Positions 47,096-55,490 of a stretch of 64,000 nucleotides of DNA are shown piece by piece (the first letter of the stretch is position 1; each line of letters begins with the position of its first letter). The notes below the pieces were generated by a model. The model was not told the DNA's origin. It saw only the letters and a list, made by a program, of their open reading frames with translations, and searched no databases. A program made the translations under genes and the position numbers. The stretch covers positions 11,545,267 to 11,609,266 of the forward strand of contig CM029370.1 of the NCBI GenBank assembly GCA_017165825.1, read 5' to 3'. This DNA is from Hepsetus odoe. Taxonomy: Eukaryota; Chordata; Actinopteri; Characiformes; Hepsetidae.

Positions 47096-47677
47096 TTTCA
47101 TCCTTTAGGCCACACACACGCAAACAGACACACACACACATACACACTCACACACACACACTTGTAATAAAATTTTAAGGTACACTTGTGTTCACTGCTT
47201 TTGTTAAGTGCATCTTCTAAACACTTTAAATGTAAATGCATGACTAATGTCTGTTTAAGTGCTGTGTGACATCGTGTGTCACAAAGTCTCGGAAGAGCCG
47301 AACGGCCATGTTTCATTCATCTGTAAATATCGGTGCTTGTGTATTGTTGCCTTTTGGCTGTGTTGTTGCAAATCTGCCAGAAAGGCATAATTTTCTTTTG
47401 CCTAGAGCAACACAATAGGACTCACTAGCCTTGGTCATGAACATCTAAGCTAAGCAAAATTTTACATTAAGTTTCAGCTTCTGACTGTGGTGGTAATTCT
47501 CTCCAGGCGCCTTTGTTTCTCTTTCAAAATAGAAGATGGCCAAACCATCCTACCCTGTTATTATTTGCAACTCTTAGAAGAGCAAAGAACAAGAACTTAA
47601 GATTTTTGTATTTCAGCAGGAACACAAATCAGTGAACACTGCGGAATCCCCAAAAGAAAACAGCACATGCAGCACAT

Positions 47678-47680
<3 letters not shown>
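47096..47680. other. No gene seen; CA-rich simple sequence at the left
   Basis: 47108-47162 is (AC)-rich simple repeat. The rest is unremarkable. Confidence 0.4.

Positions 47681-47729
<49 letters not shown>
47681..47729. repeat. (CA)n microsatellite
   Basis: About 24 uninterrupted CA units. Confidence 0.97.
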
Positions 47730-47731
<2 letters not shown>

Positions 47732-47766
47732 AGAATTAAAAAAAAAGAAAAAAGAAATAAATTATA

Positions 47767-47771
<5 letters not shown>

Positions 47772-47809
<38 letters not shown>
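47772..47809. repeat. (TA)n microsatellite
   Basis: About 19 TA units, 40 bp after the CA tract. Confidence 0.96.
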
Positions 47810-47812
<3 letters not shown>

Positions 47813-48572
47813 ACAGGTTAATACTGTTATTTAGTTTAATTTATGCTGAAACAATGTACCATATCTATTGTTGAAATAAGCACCTGTTAATCAAACTTAT
47901 CTAAAGAGACCAAAAAGCCATCCACACATCAAGGCAAAATAATACTTTAAATTACGCTCATACTTGTTTCAAGGAGCAAGGTATAAACTTTCAAAAGCTT
48001 AACGCCTGGGGAACAGTCTAAAAGTTCCTTAAGTGGAAAAAAAACAGCAGTCTTAATCCCCTGTAGCCTGTAGAGAGAAGGCATCACTACAAAGTGGAAA
48101 TAATGAGCCATATTTTTCCATTGCGTAATTAATGCATGACTTTTTAAATAACTGAAGCGCAAAATGAATGTTATAATTGGGTGCGCTGTTGCCTTGCCAG
48201 GGCCCCTTCTCTTCCCACTGAAGATGCTTACTGTGGAGGGTCTTATACTGGGCTGTGGGGCAATTAATTATGTATGTCTGTTATATTATTATCATAATGT
48301 TAGTGTACTTTTCGCATCTCTTAATCACTCCTATGAGAGGACACTGTGTGGAGGCTGTAACTACTCAGCTTAAAGTCTGATGAGCTTGGCCCCTTAACAA
48401 ATGACTTAAGGTTTAGTAGAATGAAATTTTGCAATCTGTAGTGAATTCTTTCCTTTCTTTGAATTGTATCTTAATTTAATCTGGGAAATAAGGTGCACAT
48501 GTGTCATGGACAAGCTTTACTGCTATACTGTTACTGGCTATTACTTAAGGATGTTCCCTCCATTATCACAGC
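47810..48572. other. No gene seen
   Basis: 48170-48270 is GC-richer, repeat-free and ends in AATTAATTA. It could be a conserved noncoding patch but has no supporting evidence here. Confidence 0.3.
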
Positions 48573-48816
48573 CGTTGACACCCTGCAGAAGTAAATTGGA
48601 TGTAGCTAGGAGCCTCGCACTCAAATTTATTAAACATAACTCAAACTCACAGAACTCAAGAACCATACATTTAACGGAGACAATGAGAGTGATAGTGAAT
48701 GACCGAAGCTCTACTCTGACTCACTGTTACTTATAAACCCTCCCCCAATGAGGCACACCTGTCATCCTAATGAGCCCAGGTGTGCCCCAGTCAAAGCAGA
48801 GTGTCGCCATCAGACA
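48573..48816 (-). repeat. Isolated LTR, related subfamily
   Basis: Minus strand: TGTCTGATGGCGACACTCTG, CTTTGACT, GGCACACCTG...CAGGTGTGCC, TCATTGGGGGAGGGTTTATAAG and AGTCAGAGTAGAG, the same order of parts as the other LTRs, with TTTAATAAATTTG as a polyadenylation-like signal. The end near 48573 is approximate and no target duplication was found. Confidence 0.65.
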
Positions 48817-48819
48817 AAC

Positions 48820-48930
48820 TGCTTATCCTTAACAGGGTCAAGGGAGTGTTGGAACCTATCCCAGCACTATAAAGTGAAAGGTAGAAAAACACCCTGCACA
48901 GGTCACCAGCCAATAACAGTGAAGATACAC
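48820..48930 (-). repeat. SINE/LINE tail fragment with 'CTGGTGACCTGTGCAGGG'
   Basis: The complement reads CTGGTGACCTGTGCAGGGTG, TGCTGGGATAGGTTCCAACA, CTGTTAAGGATAAGC, the tail wording of type A SINEs and related teleost repeats. It abuts the LTR directly. Confidence 0.6.
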
Positions 48931-49796
48931 AAACAAACACATCACAAAGTTTGCAGATAATATCTTCTGAAATCAGGGAGATTAGTAAGTAATTTATCCC
49001 CTTCATGCAGCAGTAACAGCATCTAATCTTTAGGAACGGCTTAACATTAGATGTTGAAACATTGCTGTGATGATTTTATTGCATTCAGCTGCAACAGCAT
49101 CACAGGGTCAGGTGTTGATTTTGAATGATTACTGGATCCAAACAGCCTTATTTATACCAATTTATATTTATGGTGTCAACATTTCACAGAGCAATTTACC
49201 TGCTCGACAGAAAAAAGGTGGGGGGCTTTATTCCATTCTAGCTAGGGCTTAACTATTGTGACCTTGTGTGGTTATTTGAGAAGATGCCGTTATTTTTTGT
49301 GTGTGCATGCTTGGCCACTAATTAGGCATGACTAACCATAGCTGAATTAGAAATAATATCTAATTCTAAGTACCAACTCTATATACTGATGGGCCCTGAT
49401 TTTATAAAATTTACATATAACCACAGATAAATATTTCTCAAGATTACTCTTGTGAAAGATTACATCTTGTGAAATCATTACAGATCTTATTTCACAACAG
49501 GTGCAGGAATACTGGCTCTGGCTGCACTTCAGACAATACATTTGACTGATCAGTCGCTCTGATCTTGCTGCTTTAAGTGAGCGATGAAATCCAAAAGGGA
49601 TATCTAAAGAGCCTGAACATTTGTTTTTTTTTTTCTTTATTCTCCATCTGTAAGAAAAGAGAAGCATTTTAGGCTATAAATTAGTGAAACCACTGTAAGA
49701 GCATCTCATTTTTAACTGAAGTACAGAGAAAATGTAAAATGAAAGATCTGCATGCTTTACATTTATCTATTTGGCGCTGTTACCACTGAATGGAAT
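48931..49796. other. No gene seen
   Basis: No signals apart from a poly-T stretch near 49622. Confidence 0.4.
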
Positions 49797-49801
49797 AGTT
49801 C

Positions 49802-50293
49802 TGTCACGTGTGTTAGGTTTGGCACGCTAGAGGGCGCCTGTCACGTAGCTGTGTTTTTTGGGCACGCTAGAGGGCGCTCGGTCACATACAGGGTGTTTAT
49901 GTCACAGGAGGTGTTTAGGGTGACAAAGAGGGCGCTCTGTTCTGGACTAAGTACACCTGGAGGCTCTGCGGCAGGTGTGCATCATTGGGGCTGACTATTT
50001 AAGCCCCGATGAGTCAGAACAGAGCGCGGCTCATTAGGTAGGTCAAACCTACAGTTAACGGGTGGTGTTTGTGTTTGTGTAAACTTTGTGTCTATGACTA
50101 GGTATAGGTCGCCTAGTATAGACCACTTAGTCTCTAGGGTTAGACTGCAGTTCCCCAGTCATAGGGTTTCATGCGTAGAACTGCAGTCCCCCGTTCCCTG
50201 TTTCTTGTTTGTTTTGTCACTGTGCATAATAAACTTCTGTTCGGAACTCCTGGCTCGGAGCTGACGTCCTTCCGGTACCTCGCCACCGTTACA
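49802..50293 (+). repeat. 5' LTR
   Basis: 492 bp, TGTCACG...CCGTTACA. The upstream part has tandem units with GCACGCTAGAGGGCGC. The promoter core has TATTTAA at 49996-50002, and AATAAA is at 50228-50233. It differs from the 3' LTR at a modest number of sites (roughly 5% by eye, mostly in the tandem-unit region). Confidence 0.95.
49996..50002 (+). promoter_or_regulatory. TATA-like box of the 5' LTR
   Basis: TATTTAA lies in the loop of the CATTGGGGCT/AGCCCCGATG inverted repeat and is kept in related LTRs (TATTTAA or TTTATAA). Transcription would be expected to start about 25-30 bp downstream, near 50027. Confidence 0.6.
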
Positions 50294-50295
50294 GA

Positions 50296-50865
50296 ATGAG
50301 CCGCCTGTACCTGGACGTCACGAGCCACGAGGGCGAGCAGGAGTGCGTGCTGTGGGCGGCAGCGAATGCTGTCGAGCGGACGCTACAGCTGATGAGGACC
50401 TGGGGGCCAGAGGCGTCTTCTCTGGACCTCCGCGAGCATCTGGACGGTGAGGAGTGGGTGCGACGGACGCCGATGGCCACGGCAAGGGAGCTAGAGCGCC
50501 GTCTGAAGAGGACGATGTCGCTGCTCCCACTCGATATCATCCCAGATCCCAAGCTTCGCAGGGATCAGTTCGCGCTTTGTTCCCGGATGCTGATCTCCGA
50601 GGCTACAAGGGCGCAGCGCTATCTCGCTATCGCTGGACCGCGTGTTGTTTTCCGCACGCGACATGGAAGGCGGGGCTTCGTTGAAGGCTGGCGTTGCGCA
50701 ACACGGAGGCACGACGCCAACCGCGCCGCAAGCGCCTCAACGCGGAAGCACAGCGTCAACCACGCTGCAAGCGCCTCAACGCGGAAGCACGAAGCCAACC
50801 GCGCCGCACGCGGGTCAACGCGGAGATTCAGCGCCAGAGAGCGCGAGAGCGCCGCGCGCCAGTAA
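50296..50865 (+). CDS. ORF1 of the LTR element, unidentified 189-aa protein
   Basis: Starts two bases after the 5' LTR, leaving no leader and no obvious primer-binding site. Residues 1-130 look like a folded helical domain (VLWAAANAVERTLQLMR, TARELERRLKRTMSLLP, SRMLISEATRAQRYLAI). Residues 135-189 become Arg/Ala/Ser-rich repeats (ASASTRKH twice), a basic tail that could bind nucleic acid. By position it sits where gag normally does, but I recognise no gag motif (no major homology region, no zinc knuckle). The last 224 bp overlap ORF2, which is in the +1 frame. Confidence 0.6.
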   Translation: MSRLYLDVTSHEGEQECVLWAAANAVERTLQLMRTWGPEASSLDLREHLDGEEWVRRTPMATARELERRLKRTMSLLPLDIIPDPKLRRDQFALCSRMLISEATRAQRYLAIAGPRVVFRTRHGRRGFVEGWRCATRRHDANRAASASTRKHSVNHAASASTRKHEANRAARGSTRRFSARERESAARQ

Positions 50866-52741
50866 CCGCGATCCGCCAGCGGAAAAAGCGTCGCGTGCAG
50901 CTGATAGCGGGAACACGGCCAGCGCAAATCACCCCAAGAGGTTGGTAGCAAACACGCCTTTCCGTGTTCACAGCGAAAGCACGACGCTCAGCGCTCCGCA
51001 CCGCGACAGCACGACGCTCAGCGCTCCGCACCGCGACAGCACGACGCTCAGCGCTCCGCATCGCGACAGCACGACGGACAGCACGGCGTCCCCCGCACCG
51101 CACCGCGACAGCACGGCGTCCCCCGCGCCGCACCGCGACTGCACGACGCCCACCACGCCGCAGCGCGCCAGCAACCACAGTCCGCCAGCTGAGAAAGCGC
51201 CGCGCGCAGCTGATAGCGGGAACACGGCCAACGCGAATCACCACAAGAGGTTGGTAGCAAACGCGCCTTTCCGTGTTCACAGCGACAGCACGGCGCCCAC
51301 GGCGCCCACCGCGCCGCCACGCGAAAGCACGGCGCACACCGCGCCGCAACGTGACTGCACGGCGTCCACCAAGAGGAATGCAAAGAAGGCCACCCGCAAC
51401 AAGAGAAGCGAGGCAATGGCAAAGAAGGCAGTTCCGGACGCAGAGAGCAGGAGGAGGGTGGAGACCACTTCCTGCATCGCGCAACCGGGGAAGTCGACCA
51501 AGGAAGCCCTTCGCAACAAGGAAAGCGGCATCAAGAAGTCGACCCCCAAACCCAGCTCCATGAAGCCATCTGCTACACAGAAAGCAGAGAAGGAGCAGCT
51601 CCAGGTTAGTGGCAAGTTTAAAAGGAAAGTTCGGGTGCAAAGGAGAATTGAACATGAGGCTGCTGTAACCATTCAGGCACAGGTGAAGAAACACATAAAC
51701 AGAAAGTACTACCTGAAGCTACTGTGGGCAGCCAAGACGGTTCAGCGATATTATAGAGCTAGTAAGAGTATGAGGCAAGAAATGAAGTCTTTGAAGGAGA
51801 AAAAAGGGGCTGTTGTTGTTCTACAAGCTGCATTCCGAGGGATGAAGACCAGACAGACTCTGAAACTGAAGCACCAGGCTGCCACGGTTATACAAAGGGC
51901 TTACAGGGCACACTGTGCTCGGGCACGATACTCATACATCAAACAGACTGTTGTTGCAATCCAGCTGAGGTATCGTTCCACACGTGAAGCCAGAAAACAG
52001 AGAGAGGAGTTTTTGACATTGCGCTCCACTGCAATGTTCCTGCAAGCCTGCTTCAGAGGTCAGAGGGTCAGAAGGGCTGTGATCCTGCACCATCAGGCCG
52101 CTTCCCTGATTCAGGCTGCGTTCAGAAGACACAGGGAGGTAACAAAGTACCAGGCCATAAGAAGGTCAGCCATCTTCATTCAAAGATATTTTAGGTCCTA
52201 CATCAGGGGCAAAAGCGAACATGAAAGATTTCAGGTGTTGAGAAAGTCAGCGATACGCATCCAGGCAGCTTTTAGAGGTTATTTAGTGCGAAAAAATGTT
52301 AATGCTATGAACAAAGCTGCTGTCGTCATTCAGGCTGTTGGGAGAGTGCACCAGCGGGGGTCTGTCTTCAAGAGGCCGCGCTGGGCAACAGGTGGTCGTC
52401 AGAGGAGGTTCAGAAGGTGGAGACCGGGACTTCAGCAAGGACAGAGGTGTCAAAGGCGTAAACATGCTGCGAAGTGCTTGCAGAAGTCAGTCAGAGTGGA
52501 GCCGGTGAGGGATCGGGCCGTGTGGCACAGAGAGGCGAGGACAATCCAGTCCCACCTCGGAGGTGAGCAGATCAGCTGCAGTAATGTTCGGTTTGCTGAA
52601 CAGGAGGAGTTGCTGACGGGACTCTACCATCTGCTGACCGAGGGAACCGCCATGCCACAGGTGAACGCCACAGGTGAACGCCACGGTCTCAAAGGACCGG
52701 AGGAAGGAAAAAGAGGAGACTTTGGCTCAAGTAAAAGGTGA
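50642..52741 (+). CDS. ORF2 of the LTR element, 699-aa protein with ASPM-type IQ repeats
   Basis: Residues 1-245 are low-complexity Ser/Thr/Ala/Pro with STTLSAPHRD repeated three times (residues 114-143) and a duplicated block of about 44 residues (71-114 and 173-215, around PPAEKA.RAADSGNTA). Residues 245-335 are Lys/Arg-rich. From about 339 to 570 come about ten IQ motifs at alternating spacing of about 22-27 residues, for example VVVLQAAFRGMKTR (391-404), MFLQACFRGQRVRR (465-478) and IRIQAAFRGYLVRK (538-551), with a decayed one at CLQKSV (612). Paired IQ units of this spacing with Ala-Ala/Ser-Ala before each are typical of ASPM, a spindle-pole protein that binds calmodulin. The calponin-homology and N-terminal domains of ASPM are absent. 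The Met at 50642 is the first in frame and the true start could be by frameshift from ORF1. Confidence 0.8.
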   Translation: MLFSARDMEGGASLKAGVAQHGGTTPTAPQAPQRGSTASTTLQAPQRGSTKPTAPHAGQRGDSAPESARAPRASNRDPPAEKASRAADSGNTASANHPKRLVANTPFRVHSESTTLSAPHRDSTTLSAPHRDSTTLSAPHRDSTTDSTASPAPHRDSTASPAPHRDCTTPTTPQRASNHSPPAEKAPRAADSGNTANANHHKRLVANAPFRVHSDSTAPTAPTAPPRESTAHTAPQRDCTASTKRNAKKATRNKRSEAMAKKAVPDAESRRRVETTSCIAQPGKSTKEALRNKESGIKKSTPKPSSMKPSATQKAEKEQLQVSGKFKRKVRVQRRIEHEAAVTIQAQVKKHINRKYYLKLLWAAKTVQRYYRASKSMRQEMKSLKEKKGAVVVLQAAFRGMKTRQTLKLKHQAATVIQRAYRAHCARARYSYIKQTVVAIQLRYRSTREARKQREEFLTLRSTAMFLQACFRGQRVRRAVILHHQAASLIQAAFRRHREVTKYQAIRRSAIFIQRYFRSYIRGKSEHERFQVLRKSAIRIQAAFRGYLVRKNVNAMNKAAVVIQAVGRVHQRGSVFKRPRWATGGRQRRFRRWRPGLQQGQRCQRRKHAAKCLQKSVRVEPVRDRAVWHREARTIQSHLGGEQISCSNVRFAEQEELLTGLYHLLTEGTAMPQVNATGERHGLKGPEEGKRGDFGSSKR
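50978..51067 (+). repeat. Three 30-bp tandem units inside ORF2
   Basis: Units at 50978-51007, 51008-51037 and 51038-51067 are identical except for one base. Each encodes STTLSAPHRD. Shorter degenerate units flank them (50740-50820 and 51068-51160). Confidence 0.95.
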
Positions 52742-53705
52742 GCGTCACGGAAGGAACAGCCAGTTCAGAGAGGGCAGAGAGGTCCTTCGATTCAAGATAC
52801 GCGCTGTGAGGGTTTCCCAAAGAAAGGGACTGGGGAGAAGACAGGAACAGAGAAACCAGATCGTAGGCCGGATAACACGGAGAGTTGGGACTCCAACCAC
52901 TCAGGAGAAGCTGGAGGCTAAAATAGCCACAATGGAGGGGCAATTGCATCAGTGCAGGACAGAGCTGAGACAGGTGCAGGACCACAACATCGCTCTGCAG
53001 GCTGACCTGAGAGAGGCCCGTTATGAGGCCAGCAAGCTCACCGAGCTAGAAAACCAGGTCAGAGGTATGGAAGGTAAATTGGCCCTCATCGAATCTCTAC
53101 TCTCTTCTCCGACACCAGTGCCTGCTGGAACCCAGAGAGCCAAAGCCGAAACAGAGCAGCCGGAGAACAGTCCAGCGGAGAAACGGGTAACGAATGCAGA
53201 AAGGGAGCAGCTGCCTTCAGGCCCCGTAGCATCGGCTCGCCCCCGCAACTCAGCAAACCCAGAACAAGGTGACGTTTGGAGGAAGCCACGGGGAACTCCT
53301 CAACGTGAAACCAGAAGCTGGGACACTGCGTCGCCGGGCCCCAAGCGACCAGGAAGTATGACCCAGACAAGGAAAAGGGCAAAAGACACCAGCACGAATC
53401 AGTTCAGGGAGACGGACCAGAACTTCGGCGCCAAAGATTCGGGGAGAAGCGACGCGCGGAACCCGACTGACAGGGGTTGTAAGCAGAGCTTAGACTCATT
53501 GAAAAAGACTTCCTCTGTAAACCCTGTAACGTCTCTGTGTAGCTCCCTTTCAGGTCCTGTCGAGTCCAGGGGTTCCATGGAGTCAGGCAAAGCCTCCAAG
53601 AACGTAAGAGCCAAGGTCAGGCACCGGTCAAAAAGGTGGCCGGAACTGCTGGGATTCCCCTCACCACCACCAGCTGCCAGACATAACTGGTCGGAGGTCC
53701 TTTGA
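52674..53705 (+). CDS. ORF3 of the LTR element, 343-aa coiled-coil protein
   Basis: Overlaps the end of ORF2 by 68 bp, in the +1 frame relative to it. Residues 1-75 are very basic. Residues about 76-145 (EKLEAKIATMEGQLHQCRTE, then ALQADLREARYEASKLTELE) form a clear heptad coiled coil suited to oligomerisation. The rest is polar and Pro/Ser/Arg-rich, with KTRKRAK-like basic patches. No enzyme motif is seen. The decayed copy at 1-1447 shows the same coiled coil, so this is a standing part of the family. Whether it is host-derived or an element structural protein is unknown. Confidence 0.6.
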   Translation: MNATVSKDRRKEKEETLAQVKGERHGRNSQFREGREVLRFKIRAVRVSQRKGLGRRQEQRNQIVGRITRRVGTPTTQEKLEAKIATMEGQLHQCRTELRQVQDHNIALQADLREARYEASKLTELENQVRGMEGKLALIESLLSSPTPVPAGTQRAKAETEQPENSPAEKRVTNAEREQLPSGPVASARPRNSANPEQGDVWRKPRGTPQRETRSWDTASPGPKRPGSMTQTRKRAKDTSTNQFRETDQNFGAKDSGRSDARNPTDRGCKQSLDSLKKTSSVNPVTSLCSSLSGPVESRGSMESGKASKNVRAKVRHRSKRWPELLGFPSPPPAARHNWSEVL

Positions 53706-53825
53706 TGGTTTTTTTTTGTTTTCTATGGACCTGACCGTGTGTCCCGACTAGGGACTTTTGTGTTGTTGTTTGTGCCTCCCCCCTGAGGTTCGGCTGCGTT
53801 CGGGCACTTCGGGAGCCGCGCCCTT

Positions 53826-53838
53826 GGGGGGGGGGGGG
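53826..53838 (+). promoter_or_regulatory. Polypurine tract (G13) before the 3' LTR
   Basis: Thirteen G residues followed by TTC and then the 3' LTR. The decayed copy has GGGGGATTC at the same place. By position this would prime plus-strand synthesis. Confidence 0.75.
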
Positions 53839-53841
53839 TTC

Positions 53842-54339
53842 TGTCACGTGTGTTAGGGTTTGGGCACGCTAGAGGGCGCTCTCTGTCACGTGTGTTGTGT
53901 TTTGGGCACGCTAGAGGGCGCTCTCGGTCACATACAGGGTGTTTATGTCACAGGAGGTGTTTAGGGTACGCTAGAGGGCGCTCTGTTCTGACTAAGTACA
54001 CCTGAGCCCCTGCGGGCAGGTGTGCATCATTGGGGCTGACTATTTAAGCCCCGATGAGTCAGAACAGAGCGCGGCTCATTAGGTAGGTCAAACCTATTGC
54101 GTAACGGGTGGTGTTTGTGTTTGTGTAAACTTTGTGTCTATGACTAGGTATAGGTCGCCTAGTATAGACCACTTAGTCTCTAGGGTTAGACTGCAGTTCC
54201 CCAGTCATAGGGTTTCATGTGTAGAACTGCAGTCCCCCGTTCCCTGTTTCTTGTTTGTTTTGTCACTGTGCATAATAAACTTCTGTTCGGAACTCCTGGC
54301 TCGGAGCTGACGTCCTTCCGGTACCCCGCCACCGTTACA
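53842..54339 (+). repeat. 3' LTR
   Basis: 498 bp, same ends as the 5' LTR. It holds three CTAGAGGGCGCT copies (53869-53880, 53911-53922, 53971-53982), TATTTAA at 54041-54047 and AATAAA at 54274-54279, which would end the element transcript. It also contains the perfect inverted repeat GCGCTCTGTTCTGACT (53978-53993) / AGTCAGAACAGAGCGC (54057-54072). Confidence 0.95.
54274..54279 (+). terminator. Polyadenylation signal of the element
   Basis: AATAAA about 60 bp before the end of the 3' LTR, also present in the 5' LTR at 50228. Confidence 0.65.
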
Positions 54340-54344
54340 AGTTC

Positions 54345-55059
54345 TGTTATAATTAATAGTTCGGCTATGTTTTCTAAGGAATTAAACAGCTATCTGCTTT
54401 AAATACACTGCTTTGCTGCTTTGTATTTTAATATGTAATTGAAAGATTTTTGTAACATACAATACAAAACCTGATCAGGTGTCATAAACTCACTAGACAC
54501 AATATCATACAGGTCAGAAATCGTTTTGAAACTTTGGTATAAGGGAACATAATGCCCTTGAAATGTTTATATTTAGCTTTGGCAAGTCAGTAGGTGATAA
54601 TGAACTAGCTGCTCATTATTTCTTTATTAAGCAATAAACTCAGTGAATGCATATTTCTTTTTATACCTTAAACTGAGTGTAAGACATAATCCTGTGCGCA
54701 GAGCTTAGGGTGGCCATTATTTTGCATTTATTAAGCCCATATTTGAATTAATTCTTTTCTACAACAACTGCTAAAAACCACTGTCCTGTGTAAACCCTTT
54801 CAATGTAGGTTGACAATGTGCTTGTTTTGATTATCATACATTTATTGAACAATAAAAGATAACGAAGCCTCAAGATAACGAAGTAAACTGACACTCAATT
54901 GTTAAGTGAAGATAAATTTAATGTGTACAAAGAAGGTGCTCAAATCTGGCATTTATATATGAGCTTTACTTTTTGTAAAGCTGTAGTTGGACTTTTCTTG
55001 TCATCTTATACTAACATGTACTAAATCTTTTTAAACCTATTTTATAAATTTACAGCTAT
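54345..55059. other. No gene seen
   Basis: AT-rich unique-looking sequence. Confidence 0.4.
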
Positions 55060-55490
55060 GCCAGTGCATCTGCCACCAACCCAAGACCCACAACTCCATG
55101 GCTTTTCATCACTTTCTCTAGAGGATCTATTGCTGTTCCTTAATTCCAATAATCCCACCACCTCTCTTCTTGCTCCTATCCCATTAACTTTGTTGCAGGA
55201 GATCAGAGTTTTATCCATACATTACCCACATACTCATCGGTTCTTCAATTACTGGCCATGTCCTATCTGCCTTCAAGTCTGCAGTTGTCACTCCAATCTT
55301 TAAGAAACCTTTATAACTACAGATTGTTACTTAATCTCCCCTTCTTTTCCAAAGTCTAAGAATGAGCTATATTTAATCAACTTAATCTCTTTCTATCTCA
55401 AATTAGGCTCCATGATCCCTACCTGTCTGGATTCAAACCAGCACATTCAACTGAAACTTCATTACATGCAAGAAGAACTCCATGCTGGGA

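Larger units (their letters stand above)
49802..54339 (+). mobile_element. Complete LTR retroelement carrying an ASPM-like IQ block
   Basis: 4538 bp bordered by AGTTC on both sides (49797-49801 and 54340-54344), a perfect 5-bp target duplication. It has two near-identical LTRs, a G13 tract before the 3' LTR and three long overlapping plus-strand frames. No reverse transcriptase, protease, RNase H or integrase motif is present, so it must depend on enzymes from another element. The interior is far more GC-rich than its surroundings at 50.3-51.5 kb. The intact target duplication, similar LTRs and open frames suggest a fairly recent insertion. A decayed relative lies at 1-1769. Confidence 0.95.

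Noticed and set aside
50828..51694. Long minus-strand frame (288 aa) and several overlapping antisense frames within the LTR element
   Set aside because: They are antisense to ORF2 in a very GC-rich, internally repeated region where stops are rare. Their Arg/Val/Ala composition follows from the repeats, and the plus strand has the recognisable IQ motifs.
50642..52741. Reading the IQ frame as the native host ASPM gene
   Set aside because: It is bounded by LTRs and a target duplication, lacks the calponin-homology and N-terminal domains of ASPM, has no splice sites, and a second LTR-linked copy exists at 1-1769.
49802..54339. Possibility that this is an endogenous retrovirus or an autonomous retrotransposon
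   Set aside because: No protease, reverse transcriptase, RNase H, integrase or envelope motif is visible in any frame. The internal 3.5 kb is fully occupied by the three described frames.
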